Source: Herbidospora mongoliensis
GTDB lineage: Bacteria; Actinomycetota; Actinomycetes; Streptosporangiales; Streptosporangiaceae
Direction: 5' to 3'
Assembly (NCBI RefSeq): GCF_001570545.1
Contig: NZ_BBXD01000018.1
Coordinates: forward strand, 139,782-203,781
Length of the DNA stretch: 64,000 nucleotides
The translations under genes and the position numbers were made by a program. Below, piece after piece: positions 32,427 through 41,679 of this stretch. The notes under the pieces were generated by a model that saw only the letters and a program-made list of their open reading frames with translations, ran no database searches and had not been told where the DNA came from. Position 1 is the first letter of the stretch. Each line of letters opens with the position of its first letter.

Positions 32427-32945
32427 CTAGATCATTCCCGCCAGCTTGTAGAGCACCAGCGATCCGGCCACGGCGACGTTCAGGCTGGCCCCCGTCCCGA
32501 TCATGGGAATCTCGACCACGTCGTCGAGCAGGTCGAGCGCCTCCGGCGGGATGCCGTCCTGTTCGTGGCCCAGCACGGCGATGGTCGGCTGCCGGGCCAT
32601 CGGCAGATCGGCCAGCCTGACCGCGTCTTCTGCCAGTTCGACCCCGATCACCCGCGCCCCTGCCTTCCGCTGTCCGGCCAGCCAGGGGAGCGGGCGAACC
32701 CAGTGCACGCAGGTCCGCTGCCGCAGGGTGTTGCCGCGCGCCAGCGCTTCGGGGACCCACGGAATCCTCGGTACGGCCAGGCACGCGCCGACGGCGTCGC
32801 AGGTCCTGAGCAACGTGCCGAGGTTGGCCTGGTGGAGGGGCCACAGGGGTGCGGCGTAGAGGTGGCCCAGACATCTCGGGGCGCGCCTGCGCCGTTGGCC
32901 GCGTAGATCCTTGGGGGTCCGGATCCGGACCGAACGGCCGCTCAC
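32427..32945 (-). CDS. TrmH/SpoU family RNA 2'-O-methyltransferase
   Basis: A 172-residue protein from a GTG at 32945 with the three SPOUT motifs: NLGTLLRTCDAVGA (motif 1 with the catalytic Arg), VLGHEQDGIPPEALDLLDD (motif 2) and IPMIGTGASLNVAVAGSLVL (motif 3). It would methylate a ribose 2'-OH in tRNA or rRNA using SAM bound in the trefoil knot. The lack of an N-terminal RNA-binding extension is typical of short TrmL/TrmH-like members. Resistance-type 23S methylation is possible but not indicated. Confidence 0.88.
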   Translation of the reverse strand: MSGRSVRIRTPKDLRGQRRRRAPRCLGHLYAAPLWPLHQANLGTLLRTCDAVGACLAVPRIPWVPEALARGNTLRQRTCVHWVRPLPWLAGQRKAGARVIGVELAEDAVRLADLPMARQPTIAVLGHEQDGIPPEALDLLDDVVEIPMIGTGASLNVAVAGSLVLYKLAGMI

Positions 32946-33021
32946 CGGCTCTGGGGGCGAGCTCCTACGTACATGATCATATTGAGGGCGTTCATCGGCA
33001 CGCCCGAGCCATCGACGAGAG

Positions 33022-34020
33022 TCAGTGCGACCCCCGCAGTCTACCCCCGGCCCGGCAGGCCAGCAGGGCGAGCGCGAACACCGGCAGCCAGGCCAGCCGG
33101 GCCGCCACCCAGCCGGGATCGTCGGGCACGGTGTGCAGCCCGGCCACCGGCGCGGCGGGCAGCGCGAGGGCGGTCACCGCGATGAGCGCGGTCTGGTGCC
33201 ACACGTACACGGTCATCGCCGACAGGTTCACCGCCGCCACCCCGGCCCAGAGCGGCGGCCGTCGCATCGCCGTGCGCAGTGGCCCGAGCAGCAGCAAAGC
33301 CGCTCCCACCTGGGCGAGCCCGAACGTCACCGCAGCGAGCGTGGGCGGCGACTGGTTGGACAGGGCCGCGCCGGGCACGCCGACCATGGCGGCCGGATAA
33401 CCGCCGATCCCTATCAGCACGCCGGTCGCCACACCCCCGCCGATCAGCAGCGCCCACCCGTTGAACCGCCGCCACGACAGCCCGACGCAGTAGGGCACCA
33501 GCCAGGCCGCCCCGACGTTGATCCACCCGATCCAGCCGGGTGCGCCGAGGACGAACCGCGCCAGGTCGACCGACGCCACCACGGCCAGCGGCCAGCCTGG
33601 ATGCAGCCTCGCCACCAGTGGCGCCACCACCATCAGAGCGCCGTAGACGGGCAGGAACCAGAGCGGTGCCCACACCAGCTTGGCCAGCGCCGTGACCGTC
33701 GCCGGTTCTGTCCCGTACGCCAGCATGACGACCACCGCCATGACCCAGACGGCGGCGAGCGCGGGCAGCGGGCGCAGCAGCCGGGTCAGCCGGAGCCGCA
33801 CCGGGGTCGTGCTCCGGGCCGCGACCATCCCGCCGACCAGGAAGAACAGCGCCATCGTCTGGAGGAGCCAGGACATCGGAGTCAGTTCGGGCAGGTGCTT
33901 GAGCGGGCTCGTCACCCTGATCGTGCCGCTGTCGGCGACGAGCGCGGTGACGAGCCAGTGACCGCACACGACTCCGGCGATGGCTACGGCGCGCAGCGCA
34001 TCGATCCCCCTGTCACGCAT
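33022..34020 (-). CDS. Acyltransferase 3 (OafA/NodX-like) integral membrane protein
   Basis: A 332-residue protein with about ten hydrophobic helices. It opens RGIDALRAVAIAGVVCGHWL, with the Arg and the catalytic-type His of acyltransferase 3, and has TMALFFLVGGMVAARS as the second conserved block. Such proteins move acyl groups across the membrane onto sugars, lipids or peptidoglycan. Its ATG overlaps the stop of the upstream alpha/beta hydrolase gene by 8 bp, so the two are co-translated. The acceptor is unknown. Confidence 0.86.
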   Translation of the reverse strand: MRDRGIDALRAVAIAGVVCGHWLVTALVADSGTIRVTSPLKHLPELTPMSWLLQTMALFFLVGGMVAARSTTPVRLRLTRLLRPLPALAAVWVMAVVVMLAYGTEPATVTALAKLVWAPLWFLPVYGALMVVAPLVARLHPGWPLAVVASVDLARFVLGAPGWIGWINVGAAWLVPYCVGLSWRRFNGWALLIGGGVATGVLIGIGGYPAAMVGVPGAALSNQSPPTLAAVTFGLAQVGAALLLLGPLRTAMRRPPLWAGVAAVNLSAMTVYVWHQTALIAVTALALPAAPVAGLHTVPDDPGWVAARLAWLPVFALALLACRAGGRLRGSH

Positions 34021-34831
34021 GGGCGACGATCGCGGCGATGCTCTTCAGGGAGTCGCCCAGCAGGTAGTCGCCGTGCCCGGCGTCTCCGGCGTCGAACCGG
34101 CGTGCGCCGAAGCCCGGTGACAGCGGGTCGGGGCCGAAGACGGGCGGTACGTTCGCGATCCAGTCACGGCGCCCGCGCCCGGCCCAGACCGTCGCCGGAG
34201 TGCGGAGAGCGGGGACGCTCGAGGTGCCGTACAGAACCAGGTTCTTGACCGGGAGACCCGGCGCGGCCCGCGCGCAGACGACGGCGCCGTAGGAGTGACA
34301 GAGCAGCGAGATCCTGGCCTGCGGAAACGCGGCGGCGAGCCGGATGACGAACGCGCGCAGACGCGGGGCGGCGGCGACGGCGCGGGCGGTGGTCACCGAC
34401 CCGAGGCTGACCAGGCGAGGGGTCGGGTAGCCGAGCCAGGCGACGACCGCCGACCCGGCGCCCAGAGCGGCCCGGAGCCGCATCGCGCCACCCCGGAGAC
34501 GCCCGTAGGCGTCGAGCGTGGTGCCCGCGCCGGGGACGACGACCGCGACGGTCCGCGCTGGAAGAGTGCCGAAGAGCTCGACCGCCTGCCCGCCGTCGTG
34601 ACCGTCGAACGCCAGAAAGGTTCGTTCCAGTACGGCCATCGCGCGCAGCGACGCCGCCCGCGTGAAGTGGCCCCGATCGGCGGCGAACCGGGCCGCGCGG
34701 CCGATCGCCTCCCTGGTGAGGACCTGGTGCGCCGGGCTGAACCCGACCGGTGTCCCTGGCGGCGCGGGGATCGTCTGACCGCCGACCGGCAGGGCCACGG
34801 ACGCGGCGACGAGGAGTGCCCACAGCTTCAT
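34013..34831 (-). CDS. Secreted alpha/beta hydrolase
   Basis: From the ATG at 34831 the protein has 272 residues and a signal-like N-terminus (MKLWALLVAASVALPVGG). The nucleophile elbow is CHSYGAV (GxSxG family, with Cys in place of the first Gly), preceded by VAVVVPGAGTTLDAYGRL with the oxyanion strand. GHGDYL near the C-terminus supplies the probable catalytic His. This resembles the actinobacterial DUF1023/alpha-beta hydrolase group. A GTG at 34855 would add eight residues. It is the first gene of a pair with the acyltransferase and divergent from the two-component system. Confidence 0.8.
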   Translation of the reverse strand: MKLWALLVAASVALPVGGQTIPAPPGTPVGFSPAHQVLTREAIGRAARFAADRGHFTRAASLRAMAVLERTFLAFDGHDGGQAVELFGTLPARTVAVVVPGAGTTLDAYGRLRGGAMRLRAALGAGSAVVAWLGYPTPRLVSLGSVTTARAVAAAPRLRAFVIRLAAAFPQARISLLCHSYGAVVCARAAPGLPVKNLVLYGTSSVPALRTPATVWAGRGRRDWIANVPPVFGPDPLSPGFGARRFDAGDAGHGDYLLGDSLKSIAAIVAHA

Positions 34832-34932
34832 GCCGGGGACGATGCCGAAAGCCACCGATGCGACACATCGGACAGCGGGTGTACGACCACGGTCCGATCC
34901 CCGGGAAGGAGCCCGAGCCTACGATCGGGACC

Positions 34933-36000
34933 ATGCGTTGGGTGAAACCGGCTTTGTGGACGGCCCTGCCGTGGGCGGCCGGGGTGCTCGTCATGGTCCT
35001 GTCCCGCGGTGGCTCCCCGAGCGCCTCCGACGTCCTCGTGCTGGCGGTCACGACGGTGCTGGTCGTGGCGGGTGGGGTGCTCCTCGACCGGTGGCCGCTG
35101 CCGGGGCTCGCGCTGCTGCTGGTCACCCTCCCGCTCGGGAGCGAGCTCTCCATCGGCGTCCTGCCGTTCACCCAGTTCGTCGTGGTCGCCTTCGGCCTCT
35201 ACCGGATCGCCGCCGTCGCCGCCCCGCGCACCGCCTGGATCGCGCTGGCGGGCGCGGCGGGCGTGCAGATCGTCTTTCTCCTGTACACCCCCCTGATCTC
35301 CTATTACGTGCTGGTCCTGGTCTCCGTGATCGCCTGGCTGCTCGGCCGGGCCGTCCGGCAGGCGCGCGACCACACGGCCGACAGGGTCACCTGGACCACC
35401 GCCCAGGCCGTCACCGACGAACGTCTGCGCATCTCCCGCGAGCTCCACGACACCGTCGCCCACTCCATCGGCGTGATCGCCTTCCAGGCCGGGGCCGCCC
35501 GGCGGGTGATCGAGACCCGGCCCGCCGAGGCAGCCCAGGCGCTCGGCGAGATCGAGACGGCCGGGCGCGACGTGCTGGCGGGCCTGCGCCGCATGCTCAT
35601 CGCGCTGCGCGACGGCGACACGGCCCCCGCCGCCGGGCTGGCCGACCTGCGGCGGCTCACCACGGCCGGGGTGAGCGTGGAGTTCCGGGAACTCGGCGGG
35701 CGGCGCGCGCTGCCGCCGGAGGTCGACGCGGCGGCGTACCGGATCATCCAGGAGGCCGTCACCAACGTGGCCCGGCACGCCGCGACCGGATCGTGCGTGG
35801 TGACGATCGACTACCGGGAGGACGGGCTGGCCGTCGAGATCGTCGACGCCGGGCGCGGCGCCCGGGGACAGCTCGTGCCGGGGTTCGGGCTGGCCGGCAT
35901 GCGGGAACGGGCCGCCCTGCTCGACGGCGAGTTCACCGCGGGCCCCGCGCCGGAGGGCGGCTTCCGGGTGGCGGCGCGGTTGCCGGTGGAGGCGCGGTGA
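34933..36000 (+). CDS. Two-component sensor histidine kinase (NarL/DesK-type)
   Basis: A 355-residue HPK7-type kinase. About five hydrophobic segments occupy residues 1-140, with little extracellular loop. The HisKA_3 phospho-acceptor is in ELHDTVAHSIGVI (His near residue 170), and the ATPase domain has the N box IIQEAVTNVARHA and G box GFGLAGMRERA. TACGAT at 34920-34925 lies 7 bp before the ATG, so the transcript is probably leaderless. The stop overlaps the response-regulator start as GTGA. The signal is unknown. Confidence 0.92.
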   Translation: MRWVKPALWTALPWAAGVLVMVLSRGGSPSASDVLVLAVTTVLVVAGGVLLDRWPLPGLALLLVTLPLGSELSIGVLPFTQFVVVAFGLYRIAAVAAPRTAWIALAGAAGVQIVFLLYTPLISYYVLVLVSVIAWLLGRAVRQARDHTADRVTWTTAQAVTDERLRISRELHDTVAHSIGVIAFQAGAARRVIETRPAEAAQALGEIETAGRDVLAGLRRMLIALRDGDTAPAAGLADLRRLTTAGVSVEFRELGGRRALPPEVDAAAYRIIQEAVTNVARHAATGSCVVTIDYREDGLAVEIVDAGRGARGQLVPGFGLAGMRERAALLDGEFTAGPAPEGGFRVAARLPVEAR

Positions 36001-36632
36001 ACGTGCGGGTGCTGCTGGCCGACGACCAGCCGCTGATCAGGACCGCGCTCCGCATGGTGATCGCCGACGCGCCCGGCCTGGAGGTCGCCGGTGAGGCCGG
36101 CACGGGCGACGAGGCGGTCCGCCTCGCCGGGGAGCTCGCGCCCGACGTCATCGTGATGGACATCCGGATGCCCGGCATGGACGGCATCGAGGCGACCCGG
36201 CGGATCACCCGGGCGTCCGCGTCCGCCCAGGTGGTGGTGCTGACGACGTTCGACGACGACGAGAACGTGCACGGCGCCCTGCGCGCGGGCGCGTCCGGGT
36301 TCCTGGTGAAGGACATGGCGCTGGACGACATCCTGGCCGCCATCCGGGTGGTCGCCGCCGGAGACGCGCTCATCGCGCCGGGGGTGACCCGCCGGTTGAT
36401 CGCCGCGTTCACCGGCCGGCCGACGCCGGGCGCGCTGCCCGGGATCACCGAACGGGAGCGCGAGGTCCTCACGCTGATCGGACGCGGCCGGTCGAACGGG
36501 GAGATCGCGGCCGAGCTGTTCATCAGCGCGGCGACGGTCAAGGCGTATGTGACACGGCTGCTGGTGAAACTGGACGCGCGGGACCGGGTCCAGCTGGTCA
36601 TCATCGCGTACGAAACCGGACTGGTGCCGTGA
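35997..36632 (+). CDS. LuxR/NarL-type response regulator
   Basis: A 211-residue response regulator. The receiver domain (residues 1-120) has the acidic pair LLADDQP, phospho-acceptor Asp55 in VIVMDIRMPGMDG, and Lys in GFLVKDM. The C-terminal LuxR helix-turn-helix is ITEREREVLTLIGRGRSNGE, ELFISAATVKAYVTRLL. The GTG start overlaps the kinase stop. It is the cognate partner of the upstream kinase; targets may include the divergent hydrolase/acyltransferase pair, but this is positional inference. Confidence 0.94.
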   Translation: MNVRVLLADDQPLIRTALRMVIADAPGLEVAGEAGTGDEAVRLAGELAPDVIVMDIRMPGMDGIEATRRITRASASAQVVVLTTFDDDENVHGALRAGASGFLVKDMALDDILAAIRVVAAGDALIAPGVTRRLIAAFTGRPTPGALPGITEREREVLTLIGRGRSNGEIAAELFISAATVKAYVTRLLVKLDARDRVQLVIIAYETGLVP

Positions 36633-37207
36633 GGGCTACCGATGTCAGGTGACCGAGGGCAGGGCGAGCTCGAACGGGCAGCCGCCGGGCACGGAATGCG
36701 AAAGGGCGCGGCCCGTCGTTCATCTGGGGAAACGCCGGGCCGCCGGTTTCTCTCCTGAATATGAATGACGTTTTCCGTCCGGAATGCCGGTCGACCGGCA
36801 TGACCGAAGGTGGCCAGCCGGGCCGACGGGAACCGGCGGGGCGCCGCGATATCGGCCTTTATTTTCGTGGACGAATTTCCGATCGGCCTGGCGTGAGCCG
36901 CCTGGCGACGTCCTCACCTCATGAAAGAACCCGCAGGTGAGGAAGCCGTAAGGAATCGGTAAGGCCTCATGGGTTGACAGCGGAGAATTCGCTTTCACTG
37001 GCCGGAAACATAATCACGGAAAGCGGCCGGTCGGCAACGCATCGCGGAATCCGGCGCCATTCGTTTTTATCGTCATCTCGCGTTCATCTCCCGTAAACCG
37101 CTCGGCACTTCGGGCGGGTTTGTATGCGCGTTGAGGATTCTAAGAGCCCGTCTCAGCTCGCCGGGGGCGTCCGCTCCCGGCGGCTCCTTCTCATGAGTGG
37201 AGACAGC
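36633..37207. other. 575-bp intergenic region, AT-richer than its surroundings
   Basis: No convincing gene is seen between the response regulator and the SGNH hydrolase. The region holds an 18-bp palindrome (36784-36801), a TTGACA at about 36976 without a clear matching -10, and clusters such as TTTATTTTCG and CGTTTTTATCG. Its lower GC suggests a long untranslated leader or regulatory region for the downstream exported enzyme. Short frames starting at 37124 or 37193 run into the enzyme but lack an RBS as good as that of the GTG at 37208. Confidence 0.5.
36784..36801. promoter_or_regulatory. 18-bp perfect palindrome ATGCCGGTCGACCGGCAT
   Basis: It lies 152 bp after the response-regulator stop. 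With no loop and no following T-run it looks more like a protein-binding site than a terminator. Its ligand is unknown. Confidence 0.4.
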
Positions 37208-40200
37208 GTGGCTGTCAGTTCTGTCGTCATTGTCGGAGCGCGGAGGCACGGGCAGCCGCCACGGTCTCGCGGGTGGGGCCGGATCGCGGTCGCGATCGTC
37301 GTCCTTGTCTCACTGGTGGTGAACCTGGCCCAGCCGGCCCAAGCCGCCGAGGGACTGCCCACCACGCAGACGTTGGCCTTCCCGCTCCCCGAAGACATCG
37401 ACCGCGACATGCTCCAGGGCGCGATCGAGGACCTCAACGACCGTCCCGGGACCCTGAGCGACGCGATGCACGAGCAGTCGAACCTCTACGGGGTCGTTCT
37501 TCCGGAAGCCCCGCCGTTCATGGTCGAGACGGACTTCGACGGCGTCCTCTCGCTGTCGGGCTCCAACTTGGTGCTGACGATCGAGGCCGACGCCGTTCAG
37601 GCCCAGGACCTCAGCTGGTGGGCGGACGCGCTGGTCTACGGCGCCACCCTGGTGCTGCAACTCGTGGTCCGCTCCCTCTGCGTCGGCGCCTTCGCCGCCG
37701 CCAGTGCCGGCACGGCGACCCTCCCCGCCATCGCGCTCTGCGCCGCCGTGGGCGGTTTCATCCAGCAGATGATCTATCAGGCGATCGTGATCACCACCTC
37801 GGGCCGGACGACGGACCTGAAAGCCTGGGGAAACGCGCTCCTGAAATCCGTCTTTTCAGCCGCCCAGGGGATCGCCTGGGAGGGCGGGATCAATGTGTTC
37901 GCCGGAAAAATCCTGCCGCTGTGGTTCCCGAAAGCGGGCACGTGGCTGGTCGAGAGAGGCACCGCCCTCATCGGCTGGCTGGAGGAGGTCGGCGCCGGCA
38001 TGTACCGGCTGGGCCTGAAACTGAGGACCGAAGGGCCCCGTTTCGTCGAGGGCTTCATGGAGGCGTGGCGCTCGCTGGCCCCCAGGAGCATGAATCTACG
38101 CGTCCTCCCCTTGGGTGACTCGATCACCTACGGGGTCGGCACGCCGGACAACTCCAGCTACCGGGCCCGGTTGTCGAGCCTTCTCCTCGGCGGCGACGTG
38201 GACACGCTCGACTACGTCGGCGCGGGGCGGAACGGTCAGCTGGCGGACCGGGACCACGAGGGACACCCCGGCTGGACGATCAGCGACATCAGCGGAATCG
38301 CGTCGTGCACCCTCCGTGAATACCGGCCGAACGTCGTCACGTTACACATCGGCACCAACGACATGCGCCAGGAAACCGGGGCGGCCACCGCCCCCGACCG
38401 GCTGCGCGGGCTCATCGGTAAGATCGTCGCCGCGGCCCCGGAGACCACGGTCCTGGTCGCCACCCTCATCCCGTCGACGGCGCCGGCGATCATGAACCGC
38501 ATCCAGCGCTACAACGCGGCGATACCCGGCATCGTGGCCGGATTCCAGCGCGCGGGCCGACCCGTGTATCTGGTCGACATGGGCGCGGTCACGCCGGGAG
38601 ACATGACCGACTCCCTCCATCCGAACGCGAACGGCTTCAGGAAGATGGCCGAGGCGTTCAACAAGACGATCGACGACGTCGAGCGCGCGGGCGCCTTCCT
38701 GACCGCCAGGGACGGCTTCCCCGACGCCTGCGGCGACCTCCCCGGAAACGACGGTCCGGAGAACCCGACGACCGAGGGAATGGACGGCTGGAGCTTCGAG
38801 GGCATGGTCGCCTCCGGCGTGGGAGCCACCCACGAGGAGGTCAGGTTCGCCGACCTGAACGGCGACGGCCGCGACGACTACCTGGCGGTCGGCACCCAGG
38901 GCCAGGTGCGCGCCTGGATCAACAACCGCAACGGGGGCGGCACGTCGTGGACCTTCCTGGGCCAGGTCGCCTCGGGGTCCGGGCCACGCGATTCGATCCG
39001 GTTCGCCGACATCAACGGCGACGGCCGCGACGACTACCTGGTGGTCGACGGCCAGGGCTCGGTGCAGGGCTGGCTCAACGTCGGCACCGGCGACGGCGTG
39101 TCCTGGGCCTCCCAGGGCCTGGTCGCCTCGGGCGTCGGAGCCTCGCGCGACGAGGTGCGGTTCGCCGACGTCAACGGTGACGGCCGGGACGACTATCTGG
39201 TGGTGGACGCCCAGGGCGTGGCGAAGGGCTGGCTGAACAACCGCAGCCCGAGCGGGATGTCCTGGGGCTACGCCGGAGTGGTCGCCTCGGGTGTCGGCGC
39301 GACGCGCGACCAGGTGCGGTTCGCCGACATCGACGGTGACAGCAGGGACGACTATCTGGTCGTCCAGTCGCAGGGGCAGGTGCGGGCCTGGCTGAACACC
39401 TTCGGCGAGACCGGCGCGTCGTGGCTGGTCCAGGGGCAGATCGCCGCCGGCGCCGGGGCCTCGGGGGCCGGCGTCGAGTTCGCCGACATCGACGGCGGCG
39501 GCAACGCCGACTATCTGGTGGTGAACGGTTCCGGGCAGGTCTCGGCCTGGACCAGCGACGTGTACGTCACCGACGACCGCTGGGACCGCCAGGGCGTGCT
39601 CGCGTCCGGCGTGGGCGCGACGCTGCCGGAGGTGCGACTGGCCGACCTCAACGGCGACCGCCGCACGGACTACCTGGTCGTCGGCGCAGGGGGCGAGGTA
39701 CGCGCCTGGCTGAACGACCGCGCCAACGGTTCGGCGTGGAAGTACCTGGGCCAGGTCGCCGCCGGCGCCGGGCCGCGCGAGGAGGTGCGGTTCGCCGACC
39801 TGACCGGTGACGGCCGCGACGACTATCTGCTGGTGGGCGCGCAGGGTCAGGTGAAGGCCTGGTTCAACGTCGGCACCGGAGACGGCGTGTCGTGGCAGGC
39901 GAAGGGCGAGATCGCCACCGGGTCGGGGCCGCGTGACTCGATCCGGTTCGCCGACATCAACGGCGACGGCCGCGACGACTATCTCGTCGTCGGCCCGCAG
40001 GCGCAGGTGACGGCGTGGTTCAACACCCCCGGCGGAGGCGGCGGCGTCACGTGGGTGTCCCAGGGTGACATCGCCTCCGGTTTCGGTCTGCCCGGCTCGA
40101 TGATCGACTTCGCCGACATCGACGGCAACGGCCGGGACGACTACCTGGTGGTCAACGAGCACGGCCGGGTCTGGGCCTGGCTGAACAACCGCGGCGGCGG

Positions 40201-40369
40201 TGGCGCGACCTGGCTCACCCAGGGTCAGATCGCCGCCGGTGCCGGGGCGCTCCGCGACCAGGTCTTCCTGGCCGATTTCAACGGCGACCGCCGCGACGAC
40301 TACCTCGTCTCGTCGGCCACGGGCGTCGTGACGGGCTGGACCAACAACGGGCTGGTCCGCAAGGGCTGA
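37208..40369 (+). CDS. Secreted SGNH/GDSL hydrolase with ten FG-GAP (VCBS-like) repeats
   Basis: I choose the GTG at 37208 because GGAG lies five bases before it. The 1053-residue protein has a signal peptide ending AQPAQAAEG. Residues about 30-290 are an unassigned N-terminal region with a hydrophobic stretch (LVLQLVVRSLCVGAFAAA). Residues about 297-490 are an SGNH esterase: block I GDSITYG, block III GTNDM, block V DSLHPN. Residues about 530-1050 hold ten repeats of the type VRFADLNGDGRDDYL, each with a Ca-binding-like DxNxDG loop, likely forming a beta-propeller for adhesion or substrate binding. The substrate may be an acetylated polysaccharide (inference). Confidence 0.9.
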   Translation: MAVSSVVIVGARRHGQPPRSRGWGRIAVAIVVLVSLVVNLAQPAQAAEGLPTTQTLAFPLPEDIDRDMLQGAIEDLNDRPGTLSDAMHEQSNLYGVVLPEAPPFMVETDFDGVLSLSGSNLVLTIEADAVQAQDLSWWADALVYGATLVLQLVVRSLCVGAFAAASAGTATLPAIALCAAVGGFIQQMIYQAIVITTSGRTTDLKAWGNALLKSVFSAAQGIAWEGGINVFAGKILPLWFPKAGTWLVERGTALIGWLEEVGAGMYRLGLKLRTEGPRFVEGFMEAWRSLAPRSMNLRVLPLGDSITYGVGTPDNSSYRARLSSLLLGGDVDTLDYVGAGRNGQLADRDHEGHPGWTISDISGIASCTLREYRPNVVTLHIGTNDMRQETGAATAPDRLRGLIGKIVAAAPETTVLVATLIPSTAPAIMNRIQRYNAAIPGIVAGFQRAGRPVYLVDMGAVTPGDMTDSLHPNANGFRKMAEAFNKTIDDVERAGAFLTARDGFPDACGDLPGNDGPENPTTEGMDGWSFEGMVASGVGATHEEVRFADLNGDGRDDYLAVGTQGQVRAWINNRNGGGTSWTFLGQVASGSGPRDSIRFADINGDGRDDYLVVDGQGSVQGWLNVGTGDGVSWASQGLVASGVGASRDEVRFADVNGDGRDDYLVVDAQGVAKGWLNNRSPSGMSWGYAGVVASGVGATRDQVRFADIDGDSRDDYLVVQSQGQVRAWLNTFGETGASWLVQGQIAAGAGASGAGVEFADIDGGGNADYLVVNGSGQVSAWTSDVYVTDDRWDRQGVLASGVGATLPEVRLADLNGDRRTDYLVVGAGGEVRAWLNDRANGSAWKYLGQVAAGAGPREEVRFADLTGDGRDDYLLVGAQGQVKAWFNVGTGDGVSWQAKGEIATGSGPRDSIRFADINGDGRDDYLVVGPQAQVTAWFNTPGGGGGVTWVSQGDIASGFGLPGSMIDFADIDGNGRDDYLVVNEHGRVWAWLNNRGGGGATWLTQGQIAAGAGALRDQVFLADFNGDRRDDYLVSSATGVVTGWTNNGLVRKG

Positions 40370-40384
40370 CCGGGCCGTGACGTT

Positions 40385-40419
40385 CCCCCGTCCGGAGATG
40401 AGGTCACACCGGACGGGGG
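40385..40419. terminator. Bidirectional hairpin between convergent genes
   Basis: Arms CCCCCGTCCGG (40385-40395) and CCGGACGGGGG (40409-40419) pair perfectly over 11 bp around a 13-base loop. The site fills the 51-bp gap between the SGNH hydrolase and the convergent MFS gene. No T-run follows, as is common in high-GC actinobacteria. Confidence 0.8.
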
Positions 40420-40420
40420 C

Positions 40421-41638
40421 TCAGTCGTCATGGGCGATGAGCATGAGCTGACGCCACAACACGACCAGGAACACCGCCGAACCGGCGAAGGCGAACCAGA
40501 ACGGCGCCGCGACGCCGAAGTGCGTGGCCAGCACGCCGCCGATCAGCGAGCCGACCACCAGACCGGCGTACACGCAGACGGTGTTGACGCTGCCCACCCG
40601 GCCCTGCAGCTCGGCCGGCACCGCGCGCTGGCGGACGGTGATCGAGGTCGTGCCCCAGATGAACGCGTGCGCGCCGAAAACCAGGAAGACGCCCCCGGCG
40701 ACCCACGGCGAATGGGTCAGGGCCAGGCCCAGGTGGGTGAGGGTCTCGATGACGAGCCCGATCCGCATCAGGGCGCCGAGGCTCACCCGGCGGGTGATCG
40801 CGCCGTACAGGCCGGTGCCGATCAGGCCGCCGATCCCGCCGATCGTGGTCATCAGGCCGAAACCCAGGGCGCCGAGCCCGAGCTGCTCCTGCGTGTACAG
40901 CACGAGCACCGACCAGGCCGCGCCGAACGTGAAATTGAAGATCAGGATGGTCAGCGCCAGGGTGCGGACCGCCGCGTGCCGGAGGGTCCAGCCGAAACCC
41001 TCGACCAGTTCCCTCATGGCGTGCTGCCGGGGGATCTCGGTACGCGGTGGCAGCGTGATCCGGGTGACCAGCACGATCGCCGCCGCCACCAGGAGCAGCT
41101 GGCCGGCGAACGGCCAGGCGAGCCCCAGGCCGAACAGCGCGGCGCCGACCGGCGGCCCGGCGAGCTGGTTGAGCGTGATGAATCCGGTGCCCAGGCGGGC
41201 GTTGGCGATGACGAGGTCGTCCCGGCCGACCATCATCGGCGTCAACGCGGCCGTCGCGTTGTCGGCGAACACCTCGGCGACGGCGCGCAGCGCCAGCAGC
41301 GCCAAAGCGGTCGCCACGGTCACCGTGCCGGTCGCCATGAGCGCGACGAGCGCCACCAGGATCAGGGCCCGCACCGCGTTCGCGACGAGCACGATCAGGC
41401 GCCGGTCGTGGCGGTCGGACAACACTCCCGCGTACAGGCCGAACAGCAGCGGAGGCGCCCAGCTCACCAATGCCGACAGCGAGATCAGCAGCGGGTCGCT
41501 CGTCAGCGAGGCGACCAGCAGCGGGCCCGCCGCGGCGGCGATCCCGTCACCGAGATTCGTCAGCCAGCTCGACGCCAGCAACCACCGGAACCCCCGCCCC
41601 AGCCGGGCGGGCAGGACTTTCTCCACGACTGTGACCAC
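40421..41638 (-). CDS. MFS exporter (EntS/MFS_3-like)
   Basis: A 405-residue transporter with about 12 hydrophobic helices from a GTG at 41638. SWLTNLGDGIAAAAGPLLVA opens the first helix, the MFS loop 2-3 motif is GVLSDRHDRRLIVLVANAVR, and LRAVAEVFADNATAALTPMM is typical of the EntS-like MFS_3 group that exports siderophores or drugs. The substrate is unknown. It is divergent from an ABC transporter remnant, which may mark a former export locus. Confidence 0.88.
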   Translation of the reverse strand: MVTVVEKVLPARLGRGFRWLLASSWLTNLGDGIAAAAGPLLVASLTSDPLLISLSALVSWAPPLLFGLYAGVLSDRHDRRLIVLVANAVRALILVALVALMATGTVTVATALALLALRAVAEVFADNATAALTPMMVGRDDLVIANARLGTGFITLNQLAGPPVGAALFGLGLAWPFAGQLLLVAAAIVLVTRITLPPRTEIPRQHAMRELVEGFGWTLRHAAVRTLALTILIFNFTFGAAWSVLVLYTQEQLGLGALGFGLMTTIGGIGGLIGTGLYGAITRRVSLGALMRIGLVIETLTHLGLALTHSPWVAGGVFLVFGAHAFIWGTTSITVRQRAVPAELQGRVGSVNTVCVYAGLVVGSLIGGVLATHFGVAAPFWFAFAGSAVFLVVLWRQLMLIAHDD

Positions 41639-41679
41639 GGGCGCAAGACTCTATGGTCGAAGACCACCGACGGCAACGC

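Noticed and set aside
33022-36632. Vancomycin-resistance-like or DesKR-like named two-component system
   Set aside because: The kinase and regulator are ordinary NarL/DesK-type proteins; neither neighbours nor sensor region support a specific name.
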